The translations under genes and the position numbers were made by a program. A stretch of DNA of 24,377 bases from Candidatus Aminicenantes bacterium UBA4085 (GTDB taxonomy: Bacteria; Acidobacteriota; Aminicenantia; Aminicenantales; UBA4085): assembly GCA_002383325.1 (NCBI GenBank), contig DFYJ01000071.1, positions 1 through 24,377 of the forward strand, in the 5' to 3' direction. Position 1 is the stretch's first letter. Every line of letters starts with the position of its first letter. The notes below the pieces were generated by a model. The model did no database searches. It had not been told where the DNA came from and saw only the letters and a program-made list of their open reading frames with translations. Shown here piece by piece: positions 1 to 6,673 of this stretch.

Positions 1-95
1 CTCACCCCCACCTTCCCAGTTCTTCCTCCGATCCAGGTAAAGTATCGGTCTTACTGAGGACTCGCAAGGAGTTACCGGCGCGGCGCCCTAGTTCG

Positions 96-130
96 CTATT
101 TTCCGGATCGGGTGATGAATTGGAAAATAG
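96..130. repeat. Degenerate palindromic sequence upstream of the first gene
   Basis: The 9-mer CTATTTTCC at 96-104 is the exact reverse complement of GGAAAATAG at 122-130, with a 17-base spacer. A second, imperfect partner (CCTATTATTTT, about 151-161) follows after GTAGACTGTACC. This AT-rich palindromic stretch is unlike the surrounding high-GC DNA. It may be a decayed intergenic palindromic element, but only the 9-bp arms are certain. The rest of 1-231 holds no gene I can support. Confidence 0.4.
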
Positions 131-231
131 GGAATTACGTAGACTGTACCCCTATTATTTTGGCCGATACCCCGAACCGCCCCTGATTCCCAGAGATGGG
201 AGAAGATCCTATTTTATCGCCGGTCGGCGGC

Positions 232-260
232 TTGACGCCTCCAGGCGCCGGGAATAAAGT
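232..260 (+). promoter_or_regulatory. Sigma70-type promoter of the Gfo/Idh oxidoreductase operon
   Basis: TTGACG (232-237) and TAAAGT (255-260) are separated by 17 bp. The predicted transcription start is near 267, giving a leader of about 25 nt that holds the GGAGG ribosome site at 282-286. The spacer contains a short inverted repeat (CGCCT, 2 nt, AGGCG; 236-247). The hexamer geometry matches the other promoters in this window. Confidence 0.55.
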
Positions 261-273
261 GGCGGAGTCCGCC
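261..273. promoter_or_regulatory. Operator-like palindrome abutting the -10 box
   Basis: GGCGGA-G-TCCGCC is a perfect 6-1-6 inverted repeat lying directly after the -10 hexamer, across the predicted transcription start. Twelve of its 13 bases, plus the preceding AGT (258-272 in all), recur identically at the same promoter position in front of the POT transporter on the minus strand (10443-10457). Position and recurrence suggest a repressor operator or an initiation-region signal; the binding protein is unknown. Confidence 0.45.
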
Positions 274-291
274 CATCCCCTGGAGGCTTCC

Positions 292-1686
292 ATGTCCGCC
301 ATGAACCGCCGCGACGCCCTTAAAACCCTCGGCACGCTGGCCGCCGGAGCGGCCCTACCGGCCGCGCCCTCCAGCGCCGCCCAATCCTCGATCGTCCCCG
401 CCCCACCCCTCCCGCCCGGCCTCCAGGCCAAGCCCTCCCGGCCGCTGACCGCGATCGTTCTGGGCGCCGGCAACCGCGGCAACGTCTATGCCGGCTACGC
501 CGCCGCCCACCCCGACGAGTTGAAAATCGTCGGCGTGGCCGAGCCGGTGGCCCACAAGAATGAGAGATTCGCCCGCAAGTACGGCATCCCGGACGAGCAT
601 CGCTTTGTCACCTGGGAGCACGCCCTGGACCTCCCCAAGTTCGCCGACCTGGTCTTCATCACCATGCCCGATCGCCTGCATTATCTGCCGGCCATGAAAG
701 CCGTCGAGGTCGGCTACGACCTTCTCCTGGAGAAGGCCATCGCCCAGAGCTGGGTCCAGTGCCGCAACATCCTCGTCCAGAGCCGCAAATACGACCGCAT
801 CGTGGCCGTCTGCCACGTTCTGCGCTACACCCCCTATTTCCGCAAGCTCAAGGCCCTGGTCGACGAGGGGGCGATCGGCGATCTGGTCAGCGTCCAGCAC
901 CTGGAGCCGGTCGAGCATATTCACATGTCGCACTCCTTCGTCCGCGGACCGTGGCGCAACTCCATCGAGAGCACCCCGATGCTGCTGTCCAAGTCCTGCC
1001 ACGACCTGGACATCCTGCGCTGGATCATCGGCCGGTCCTGCCGCCGCGTCTCCTCGTTCGGCTCGCAGTCCATGTTCGTTCCGGCCCGGGCTCCCCAGGG
1101 CGCCCCGGCCCGCTGCACGGACGGCTGTCCGGTCGAAGCCGGATGCCCCTTCTCCGCCCTCAAGGTCTACTTGGGAAGCGGCTCCTGGCTCGGGCACCTG
1201 AACCTCAAGACGGGCTCGCGGGAGGAGATCCTGCAGGCTCTCAAGACCGGGCAGTACGGGCGCTGCGTCTACGCCTGCGACAACGATGTCGTCGATCACC
1301 AGGTCGTGAACATGGAGTTCGTGGGCGGGGCCACGGCCGCCTTCTCCATGGAGGCCCTGACCACCTATGCCGGGCGGAGAACACGGATCATGGGCACGAA
1401 GGGCGACCTGGTCGGGGACGAGGAGACCATCCGGGTCGGTAATTTCTCCAGGAAGACCGTCGAGATCCTGGCCGTCAAAGACTTCGCCGTGATCGACTCG
1501 GGCCACGGCGGCGGCGATTACGGGCTGGTCCACGACTTGGTCCGGGCCGTCGACAAGCGGGACCCCGGCCTGCTGACCTCGACCATCGAGGCCTCGGTGG
1601 AGAGCCACCTGATCGGATTCGCCGCCGAGGACAGCCGCTTGGCCGGCGGCAAAGCCGTCGAGACCCGGATTGAGGAGGCGGTTTGA
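292..1686 (+). CDS. Tat-exported Gfo/Idh/MocA-family oxidoreductase
   Basis: Predicted NAD(P)-dependent dehydrogenase of the sugar-type Gfo/Idh/MocA family, 464 aa. ATG 292 is chosen because GGAGG at 282-286 sits 5 nt upstream. It begins a Tat-type signal (NRRDALKTLG, then an Ala-rich hydrophobic stretch). An ATG further upstream at 196 would bury the signal and lies before the promoter. A Rossmann loop GAGNRG is at about 58-63, the EK of the usual EKP motif is at 147-148, and the substrate-side KSCHDLDILRW segment (HD 237-238) is typical of the family. A Cys-rich insert has C275, C279, C285, C325 and C329, followed by a DNDVVDHQ segment, a pattern I know from one subgroup. Whether these cysteines bind metal is not known. 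The stop overlaps the start of the next gene, so the pair is translationally coupled. The substrate cannot be told from sequence. Confidence 0.85.
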   Translation: MSAMNRRDALKTLGTLAAGAALPAAPSSAAQSSIVPAPPLPPGLQAKPSRPLTAIVLGAGNRGNVYAGYAAAHPDELKIVGVAEPVAHKNERFARKYGIPDEHRFVTWEHALDLPKFADLVFITMPDRLHYLPAMKAVEVGYDLLLEKAIAQSWVQCRNILVQSRKYDRIVAVCHVLRYTPYFRKLKALVDEGAIGDLVSVQHLEPVEHIHMSHSFVRGPWRNSIESTPMLLSKSCHDLDILRWIIGRSCRRVSSFGSQSMFVPARAPQGAPARCTDGCPVEAGCPFSALKVYLGSGSWLGHLNLKTGSREEILQALKTGQYGRCVYACDNDVVDHQVVNMEFVGGATAAFSMEALTTYAGRRTRIMGTKGDLVGDEETIRVGNFSRKTVEILAVKDFAVIDSGHGGGDYGLVHDLVRAVDKRDPGLLTSTIEASVESHLIGFAAEDSRLAGGKAVETRIEEAV

Positions 1687-2342
1687 GCCACGCCCCGGCC
1701 GGACGGGCCGTCTGTGAAGCCGTCCGGGCCGAAGCCCGAGCCCGCTTCGACGAGGCCCGCGGCAGCCACGACTGGGACCACACCGAGCGCGTTCTGCGGC
1801 TCTGCCTTCACATCGGCCGCCGGGAAAAGGCCGACCTGTCCATCCTGCGGCTGGCCGCGGTCCTGCACGACATCGGCCGGGCCGAGGAGGATCGCTCCAA
1901 CGGGCAGAGCTGCCACGCCGAGGCCGGGGCGCGGGAAGCCCGGGCAATCCTGGGGCGGCATGGCCTGCCGGAGGAGACCATCGCCCGGGTCGTCCACTGC
2001 ATCGGGGCCCACCGTTATCGCAAAGCGGTCCGGCCCGAGACGCTCGAGGCGCGGGTCCTCTTCGACGCCGACAAGCTCGACTCCATCGGGGCGGCCGGGA
2101 TTGGGCGGGCCTTCCTCTTCGCGGGCGAGGTGGGGGCCCGGATGCACGACCCGGACATCGTGGTGGAGAGGACCGAGCCCTATACCCGGGAAGACACAGC
2201 CTACCGCGAGTTCCTGGTCAAGCTGCGCTTCGTCAAGGACCGCATGACCACGGCCGAGGGAAAGCGTCTGGCCCGCGGCCGACACACCTACATGACCGCC
2301 TTTTTCCGACGGCTGAACAAAGAGACGAAGGGAGCTCTTTGA
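1683..2342 (+). CDS. HD-domain phosphohydrolase (YedJ-like)
   Basis: HD-superfamily metal-dependent phosphohydrolase, 219 aa, probably cytoplasmic. The start is TTG 1683, inside the TTGA that also holds the previous stop. GAGGAGG at 1672-1678 lies 4 nt upstream, and no better in-frame start is near. Metal-ligand signatures are in order: H33 in SHDWDHTERV, the H62-D63 doublet in AVLHDIGRAEED, H78, and D130 in FDADKLDSIG. This order matches predicted HD hydrolases of the YedJ group, whose physiological substrates are mostly unknown. Coupling to a sugar-type oxidoreductase suggests a phosphorylated or nucleotide metabolite in the same pathway, but that is inference. It converges on the next gene with a 9-bp gap. 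Confidence 0.8.
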   Translation: MSHAPAGRAVCEAVRAEARARFDEARGSHDWDHTERVLRLCLHIGRREKADLSILRLAAVLHDIGRAEEDRSNGQSCHAEAGAREARAILGRHGLPEETIARVVHCIGAHRYRKAVRPETLEARVLFDADKLDSIGAAGIGRAFLFAGEVGARMHDPDIVVERTEPYTREDTAYREFLVKLRFVKDRMTTAEGKRLARGRHTYMTAFFRRLNKETKGAL

Positions 2343-2351
2343 TCCGGCGGC

Positions 2352-2822
2352 CTAGGGAAGCGTTTTATTCTCGGCCATCATCGTCACGGCTCTCTCGATC
2401 CGGCCGGCGCGCGTTCCGGACCGCTTGGCTTCGACAATCCACTCGACATAGGCTTTTCGGTGCGAGGGAGCGAAGGCCTCCCAAGCCTGCTTGGCCGCCT
2501 TGCTTTTGGCTAGGGCCTTGGCCAGATCGGGCGGGGCCTCGACGGAGCGGGGTGCGGCGTCGACATCCACCGCGACCTTGACCCGGTCGCCGACCTTGAC
2601 CTTGGCTTTGTCCCGGACGGACTTGGTCACGACCAGGAAGTGACTGCCGTCGCCGTTGGGAAGCAGAGAGCTGCGGAAGGGGACGCCGGCGAGGGTCCCG
2701 GTGACCTTGACCGGGCCTCCCCTGCCGAAGGCCTTCTCCACGTCAAAGGGGACGACGAGATAAGTCCAGGTTCCCACGTCTTCCATGCGAACGAGCTTGG
2801 CTGAAAAAATCTTCCCGCCCAT
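2352..2822 (-). CDS. DUF1905 / YdeI-OmpD-associated family protein
   Basis: Small cytoplasmic protein of 156 aa. Residues about 1-90 match the DUF1905 fold (KIFSAKLVR, WTYLVVPFDVEKAFG, PFRSSLLPNGDG, KVKVGDRVKV). About 95-150 form the YdeI/OmdA-like C-terminal helical region (PPDLAKAL, AWEAFAPSHRKAYVEWI, R-rich helix). ATG 2822 is preferred because AAGGAAGGGAG lies just upstream; ATG 2843 is a possible alternative adding seven residues. An open frame continues far upstream in this phase, but it runs antisense to the ABC transporter and is not coding. The family is widespread and its role is poorly defined. It is monocistronic, convergent with the HD gene and divergent from the ABC operon. Confidence 0.8.
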   Translation of the reverse strand: MGGKIFSAKLVRMEDVGTWTYLVVPFDVEKAFGRGGPVKVTGTLAGVPFRSSLLPNGDGSHFLVVTKSVRDKAKVKVGDRVKVAVDVDAAPRSVEAPPDLAKALAKSKAAKQAWEAFAPSHRKAYVEWIVEAKRSGTRAGRIERAVTMMAENKTLP

Positions 2823-2920
2823 GACTCCCTTCCTTGGCCCCATCTTGCCGCTTTTCCAATCCAAAAGCAACACCCCCTCCGGCCGGGATCGGACGACCGG
2901 CGGGGCGCGGACGCCGGGGA

Positions 2921-2949
2921 TTGAATCGGCCCGCGGACGGATATAGAAT
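2921..2949 (+). promoter_or_regulatory. Promoter of the ABC transporter operon
   Basis: TTGAAT (2921-2926) and TAGAAT (2944-2949; 5 of 6 consensus bases) are 17 bp apart. The predicted start is near 2956, leaving only about 14 nt before the ATG at 2970. GAGGGA at 2952-2957 is the nearest purine-rich tract and would be largely lost from the mRNA. Confidence 0.45.
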
Positions 2950-2969
2950 CCGAGGGAACCGCAACCGAT

Positions 2970-3647
2970 ATGATCCAGCTCGAAGACATCACCCGCGTCT
3001 ATGGGAAGGGCGATTCCGCCGCCTTCGCCCTGCGGAGCGTCAGCCTGCGGGTTGGAGCCGGGGCCTTCGTCCGCATCGCCGGGACCTCGGGCTCGGGCAA
3101 GACCACCTTGCTCAACGTCATGGGCGGCCTGGACTCCGGGTACACCGGTTCGGCCGCTGTGGACAAGCGGGATCTGAAGTCGATGTCCGACCGCGAGCTG
3201 AGCCGATTCCGCAACCGCACGGTGGGATTCGTCTTCCAGCACTTTCACCTCCTCGACCACCTGGACGCCCGGCAGAACGTGTCCGTGGCCTCGTTCTTCT
3301 CCGAGGAAGACGGCAGCGATCCCGCGGCCCGGGCGGAGGAGGTCCTGGTCCGGGTGGGCCTCGAGAGCAAGCTGTCCCGCCGGCCGGGGGAGCTCTCCGG
3401 CGGCCAGAAGCAGCGAGTGGCCATCGCCCGAGCTCTCTTCAACCGGCCGCGCCTCATCCTGGCCGATGAGCCGACCGGGAACCTCGACACCCGGACCAGC
3501 GGCCAGATCATCGAGCTCCTCGAATCGCTCAACCGCGACGACGGATTGACGGTCGTCGTGGTCACCCACGAGGCTCCGCTGTTCCGCAACGCCACCCAGA
3601 CGGTGCGGCTCGAGGACGGCCGAATCGTGGCGGGAGGCGGGACGTGA
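2970..3647 (+). CDS. ABC transporter ATP-binding protein (MacB/LolD type)
   Basis: Nucleotide-binding subunit of a type VII (MacB/LolCDE/FtsE-like) ABC system, 225 aa, the normal length. Walker A GTSGSGKTT is at 38-46, the Q-loop Q90 in FVFQHFHLLD, the signature LSGGQ at 142-146 followed by KQRVAIARAL, Walker B with LILADEPTG at 162-170, and the switch His at H200. DEPTGNLD and the short length are typical of MacB/LolD ATPases, which energise periplasmic or envelope transport rather than solute import. The permease follows after 7 bp. No adaptor (MacA-like) gene lies beside the pair, so the substrate (lipoprotein, drug, peptide or lipid) is open. Confidence 0.92.
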   Translation: MIQLEDITRVYGKGDSAAFALRSVSLRVGAGAFVRIAGTSGSGKTTLLNVMGGLDSGYTGSAAVDKRDLKSMSDRELSRFRNRTVGFVFQHFHLLDHLDARQNVSVASFFSEEDGSDPAARAEEVLVRVGLESKLSRRPGELSGGQKQRVAIARALFNRPRLILADEPTGNLDTRTSGQIIELLESLNRDDGLTVVVVTHEAPLFRNATQTVRLEDGRIVAGGGT

Positions 3648-3654
3648 GGCGCGG

Positions 3655-5007
3655 ATGACGGCCGGCAAGCTGGGACGGATCGTGGCCCAGAACCTGGGCC
3701 GCAACCGCAAGAACATGGCCTTCGCCGGCTTCGGCATCGTTGTCGGCGTCTCCAGCCTCATCTTCTTCCTTGGACTGGGCAGCGGCATCCGCCGCGTGGT
3801 CGCAACGCAGATCTTCCCCACGGAGACCAACCGCATCCAGGTCGTGGCCCGCAAGTCCGGCGCGGGACCGACGGTCCCCGTGCCGGTCGACGACGCCGCG
3901 GTCAAGAAGCTGGAGGCGATTCCCGGCGTCGCCGCGGTCTACCCGCGCATGCGCCTGGCCATCCCGGCCACGATGGCCCTCGTCGGGGCCCACTTCCCGA
4001 AGAAGGACCTGGACCGCATCGCCGGCCTGCCCGGCGTATCGCCCGACATCGTCGCGTCCGTCCAAGCCCTTGACCTGTGGATGGAGATCATGGCCGACGG
4101 CATCGATCCGCGGCTCCTCGGCAACGACGTCTTGTTCGGCCCGTTCGCCGATCCGGCCCCCGGCCAGCCGGTCCCCGTGCTCGTCTCCAAGCGGCTGGTC
4201 GAGATCTACAACGCTTCCTTCGCCGAGGTCCGGCATCTGCCGCTTATCAGCGAAGTCATCATCCCCTTGGTGCCGTCCCTGCCGCTGACGCTCAATGAAT
4301 CCTATGTCAACCGGGATGCCTCGGGCCCCCGCCGCGAAGTCCGGGTCAGGCTGGTCGGCACCAGCCACCAGGCCATCCTGGGCGGGTTGACCCTGCCCCT
4401 GGAGACGGTGCGCAAGCTCAACCGGGAATTCGCCGGAGAAGCCGCGGCCTCGGTCTTTGACTCAGCCGCGGTCGAGGCCGTCTCGGCGGACAAGCTGACC
4501 GCCATCCAGACGGCCGTAGCCGACCTGGGCTTCACCATCGACGCCAGCCAGCAGAGGACGGCCGAAAGCGTGGCCCTGGCCGTGACCCTGGTCATGCTGG
4601 GCTTCAGCCTGATCAGCCTGACCATCGTGGCGGTGGCCGCCATCAACATCGGCCACACGTTCTTCATGATCATTTTCGAGCGGCAGCGAGAGATCGGGCT
4701 GATGCGGGCCGTCGGCGCCTCGCGGGCGGACATCCGGGCCATGATCCAGGGCGAGGCGGCCGTTGCCGGCATCGCCGGGGGCTTGGCGGGCGTGGCCTTG
4801 GGAACCGTTTTCTGTTTTCTGACCGACCTGCTGGCGGGGCGCCTGCTGCCCAAGTTCCCCTTCAAGCCGGACCACTTCTTCGCCTACCCGTGGTGGATGT
4901 TCGCCGGCAGCATCCTGCTGGCTATCGTCTTCTGCCTCGTGGGCGCCTTCGCCCCGGCTAACCGGGCCGCCCGCCTGGACCCCTCCCGGGCCCTCTCCGG
5001 GAGATAG
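3655..5007 (+). CDS. MacB/FtsX-family ABC transporter permease
   Basis: Inner-membrane partner of the preceding ATPase, 450 aa. Four membrane segments are placed as in MacB: TM1 at about 22-44, then a large extracytoplasmic MacB_PCD-type domain (about 50-300), then TM2 (about 305-335), TM3 (about 366-392) and TM4 (about 412-435). The FtsX-domain coupling helix ERQREIGLMRAVGAS follows TM2. The ATG lies 5 nt after GAGG at 3646-3649. The C-terminus ANRAARLDPSRAL is the usual family ending. The gene stops exactly where the palindromic element at 5006 begins: its TAG shares bases with the element's AGGGG terminus, so the element may have supplied the stop. Confidence 0.92.
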   Translation: MTAGKLGRIVAQNLGRNRKNMAFAGFGIVVGVSSLIFFLGLGSGIRRVVATQIFPTETNRIQVVARKSGAGPTVPVPVDDAAVKKLEAIPGVAAVYPRMRLAIPATMALVGAHFPKKDLDRIAGLPGVSPDIVASVQALDLWMEIMADGIDPRLLGNDVLFGPFADPAPGQPVPVLVSKRLVEIYNASFAEVRHLPLISEVIIPLVPSLPLTLNESYVNRDASGPRREVRVRLVGTSHQAILGGLTLPLETVRKLNREFAGEAAASVFDSAAVEAVSADKLTAIQTAVADLGFTIDASQQRTAESVALAVTLVMLGFSLISLTIVAVAAINIGHTFFMIIFERQREIGLMRAVGASRADIRAMIQGEAAVAGIAGGLAGVALGTVFCFLTDLLAGRLLPKFPFKPDHFFAYPWWMFAGSILLAIVFCLVGAFAPANRAARLDPSRALSGR

Positions 5008-5133
5008 GGGTCAGGTCTTGACATTTGACATTTTAATACGGATCGGCCTCCTTATCATGGCTTTATCGGCTTCCTTGAATATCTACGATGCCTATCCTCG
5101 ACGCGAAATGTCAAATGTCAAGACCTGACCCCT
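5006..5133. repeat. Palindromic element 1 (28-bp perfect arms, 72-nt loop)
   Basis: Left arm 5006-5033 is perfectly complementary to 5106-5133, enclosing a 72-nt unrelated, AT-richer loop. The arm begins AGGGGTCAGGTCTT and then holds a tandem heptad (TTGACAT twice). A second copy at 6547-6673 has the same layout but three changed arm positions, all mirrored. The ends abut the permease stop on the left and run into the HAD reading frame on the right. No target duplication or transposase is visible here. It resembles REP/MITE-like palindromic elements that in other genomes are moved by Y1-type (RAYT) transposases; that link is inference. It could also act as a transcription attenuator between the two gene groups. 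Confidence 0.85.
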
Positions 5134-5801
5134 TCTTGAAAGCGGTGTTGTTCGACAGCGACGGAGTTCTTGTGGACACCGAGCGGGTGTTCTACGAATG
5201 CACCAGGGACGCTTTCGCCGCCGCCGGGTCCGCCCTGCCGCCCAGCCTCTGGGCTCGACACTACCTGGCCGCGGGCATGAGGTCGCCCCAGATCGCCGCA
5301 CTTCTGGGAATGCCTGCTGCCATGATCCCCGGGACGATCAAGGTTCGCGACGAGCGCTTCTGGGCCCTTTTGGATCAGGGCTCTCCCGCGCTGCCGGGAG
5401 CGCTCGACGCGTTGGCACGCCTCAAAACCCGCTTCCGCCTGATCATGGTCACGGGCGCCGGCCGCCGCCACGTCGAGCTGGCTCACCGGATATCCGGCTG
5501 CCTCCCCTTCTTCGAGGATATCGTCACCCAGGATGATTTCGACCAGCCCAAGCCCTCCCCCGACGCCTATCTCACGGCCTTGCGTCGAGCCGGGCTTGAA
5601 GCCGCGGACGCTTGGGCCGTGGAGGATTCGCCGCGCGGAGCCCGCTCGGCCATCGCCGCCGGCCTCCGCTGCCTGGTCGTACCGACTCCGCTGACCGCCG
5701 TCGAGCTCTGCCCGCCCGAGGCCGTGATCGTGCCCGGTCTGTCCGCCGCCGCCGACCTGCTTTTGGATTCCACCGCCGAGGAGCCCTCCCATGAGCCATG
5801 A
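5115..5801 (+). CDS. HAD-superfamily phosphatase/phosphomutase-like hydrolase
   Basis: HAD hydrolase of the beta-phosphoglucomutase-like subfamily, 228 aa from this start. Motif I is DSDGVLVDT, with nucleophile D14 and acid/base D16. Motif II is T113 in MVTGAG, motif III is K146 in QPKPSPDAY, and motif IV is VEDSPRGARSA with E170/D171. An alpha-helical cap lies between motifs I and II. The start is uncertain: ATG 5115 lies inside the right arm of palindromic element 1, so residues 1-6 are repeat-derived. ATG 5088 lies in the element loop and GTG 5145 lies just before motif I. None has a good ribosome site, suggesting the element replaced the original 5' end. The last 11 bp overlap the methyltransferase gene. 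The substrate is probably a small phosphorylated metabolite. Confidence 0.85.
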   Translation: MSRPDPFLKAVLFDSDGVLVDTERVFYECTRDAFAAAGSALPPSLWARHYLAAGMRSPQIAALLGMPAAMIPGTIKVRDERFWALLDQGSPALPGALDALARLKTRFRLIMVTGAGRRHVELAHRISGCLPFFEDIVTQDDFDQPKPSPDAYLTALRRAGLEAADAWAVEDSPRGARSAIAAGLRCLVVPTPLTAVELCPPEAVIVPGLSAAADLLLDSTAEEPSHEP

Positions 5802-6561
5802 ATCCAAGAAGTGGTACGAAGCCCTGTTCACGGACTACGCCGAGACCTACGACAAGGAGAGCTTCACCCACGGCACCCTCGGCGAATGCGACTTCATCGA
5901 ATCCGAGATCGGCCGCGACCGGTCCGTGCCCATCCTCGACATCGGCTGCGGCACCGGGCGTCACGCCATCGAGCTGGCCCGGCGCGGATATCAAGTCACC
6001 GGCATCGATCTTTCCCCCTCCCAGATCGAGCGGGCCCGGGCCAAGGCTGCCGAGGCCGGCGCTTCTCCCGATTTCCGCGTCGGTGACGCCCGGGCTCTTC
6101 CCTTCGGCCCTGAATTTGGTTTGGCGGTGATGATCTGCGAGGGGGCCTTCCCCCTCATGGAGACCGACGAGATGAACTTCGCCATTCTCCAGGGCGCAGC
6201 CCGTTCGCTCCGGCCCGGCGGCAAACTCATCATGACTACCCTCAACGGCCTCTTCCCTCTCCACCGCCCGGTCGGCCAGTTTGAGAAGGATGGCCTGGTT
6301 GAGGCGGCCAGCGGCGGCCACGACTTTGACCTGATGACCTTCCGGATGAAGTCCCATCTGAAGACAGTCGACCACTACGGCCGCCCCATCGACATCGACT
6401 GTGACGAGCGCTGGTATATCCCCTCAGAACTGACCTGGCAGCTGAAACAGGCCGGCTTCGCCACAGTTGATATCTTCGGTGCCAAGCTGGGCGCCTTCAG
6501 CCGGTCCGATAAGCTGACCCCGGACGACTTCGAGATGCTGGCGATTGGGGTCAGGTCTTAA
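5791..6561 (+). CDS. Class I SAM-dependent methyltransferase
   Basis: Soluble Rossmann-fold methyltransferase, 256 aa. Motif I is LDIGCGTGRH at about 49-58. The acidic loop is GIDLSPSQIERA (about 71-82), motif II-like is VGDARALPF, and the post-core motif is LRPGGKLIMTTLNG. GAGGAG at 5778-5783 lies 7 nt before the ATG, inside the HAD gene, so the two are translationally coupled. The C-terminus runs into palindromic element 2: the final residues GVRS and the TAA stop are encoded by its left arm, so the native end has been replaced or slightly shortened. The methyl acceptor cannot be predicted; linkage to a HAD phosphatase hints at a small-molecule pathway. Confidence 0.85.
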   Translation: MSHESKKWYEALFTDYAETYDKESFTHGTLGECDFIESEIGRDRSVPILDIGCGTGRHAIELARRGYQVTGIDLSPSQIERARAKAAEAGASPDFRVGDARALPFGPEFGLAVMICEGAFPLMETDEMNFAILQGAARSLRPGGKLIMTTLNGLFPLHRPVGQFEKDGLVEAASGGHDFDLMTFRMKSHLKTVDHYGRPIDIDCDERWYIPSELTWQLKQAGFATVDIFGAKLGAFSRSDKLTPDDFEMLAIGVRS

Positions 6562-6673
6562 CATTCAACATTTCCATACCCCCCTTGAAACCACAAACGG
6601 GATGGATTTTAACAAATTGTCGGGCAACGTAAACTGGAGTTGCCAGAAATGTTGAATGTTAAGACCTGACCCC
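6547..6673. repeat. Palindromic element 2 (28-bp perfect arms, 71-nt loop)
   Basis: Left arm 6547-6574 pairs perfectly with 6646-6673 around a 71-nt loop. The loop carries its own 6-bp hairpin (GGCAAC 6623-6628 with GTTGCC 6639-6644). The arms start GGGGTCAGGTCTT as in element 1. They differ from it at arm positions 14 (G to A), 20 (T to C) and 21 (G to A), each change matched in the partner arm. The loop is unrelated to the loop of element 1. The left arm supplies the methyltransferase stop, and the outer edge of the right arm overlaps the stop of the convergent activator gene by one base. It may act as a bidirectional terminator for the two convergent operons. Confidence 0.85.

Noticed and set aside
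355..1947. 530-codon minus-strand open frame
   Set aside because: Antisense shadow of the Gfo/Idh and HD genes; no domain and no ribosome site.
2823..3905. Long N-terminal extension of the DUF1905-like gene
   Set aside because: The open frame continues only because of GC bias and is antisense to the ABC operon. Family homology starts near the ATG at 2822, which has a good ribosome site.
5018..5058. TTGACA hexamers in the palindrome arm as -35 boxes
   Set aside because: No -10-like hexamer lies at 16-18 bp from either TTGACA (5018-5023, 5025-5030); the nearest, TATCAT at 5053, is 22 bp away. The corresponding bases are TTAACA and TCAACA in element 2.
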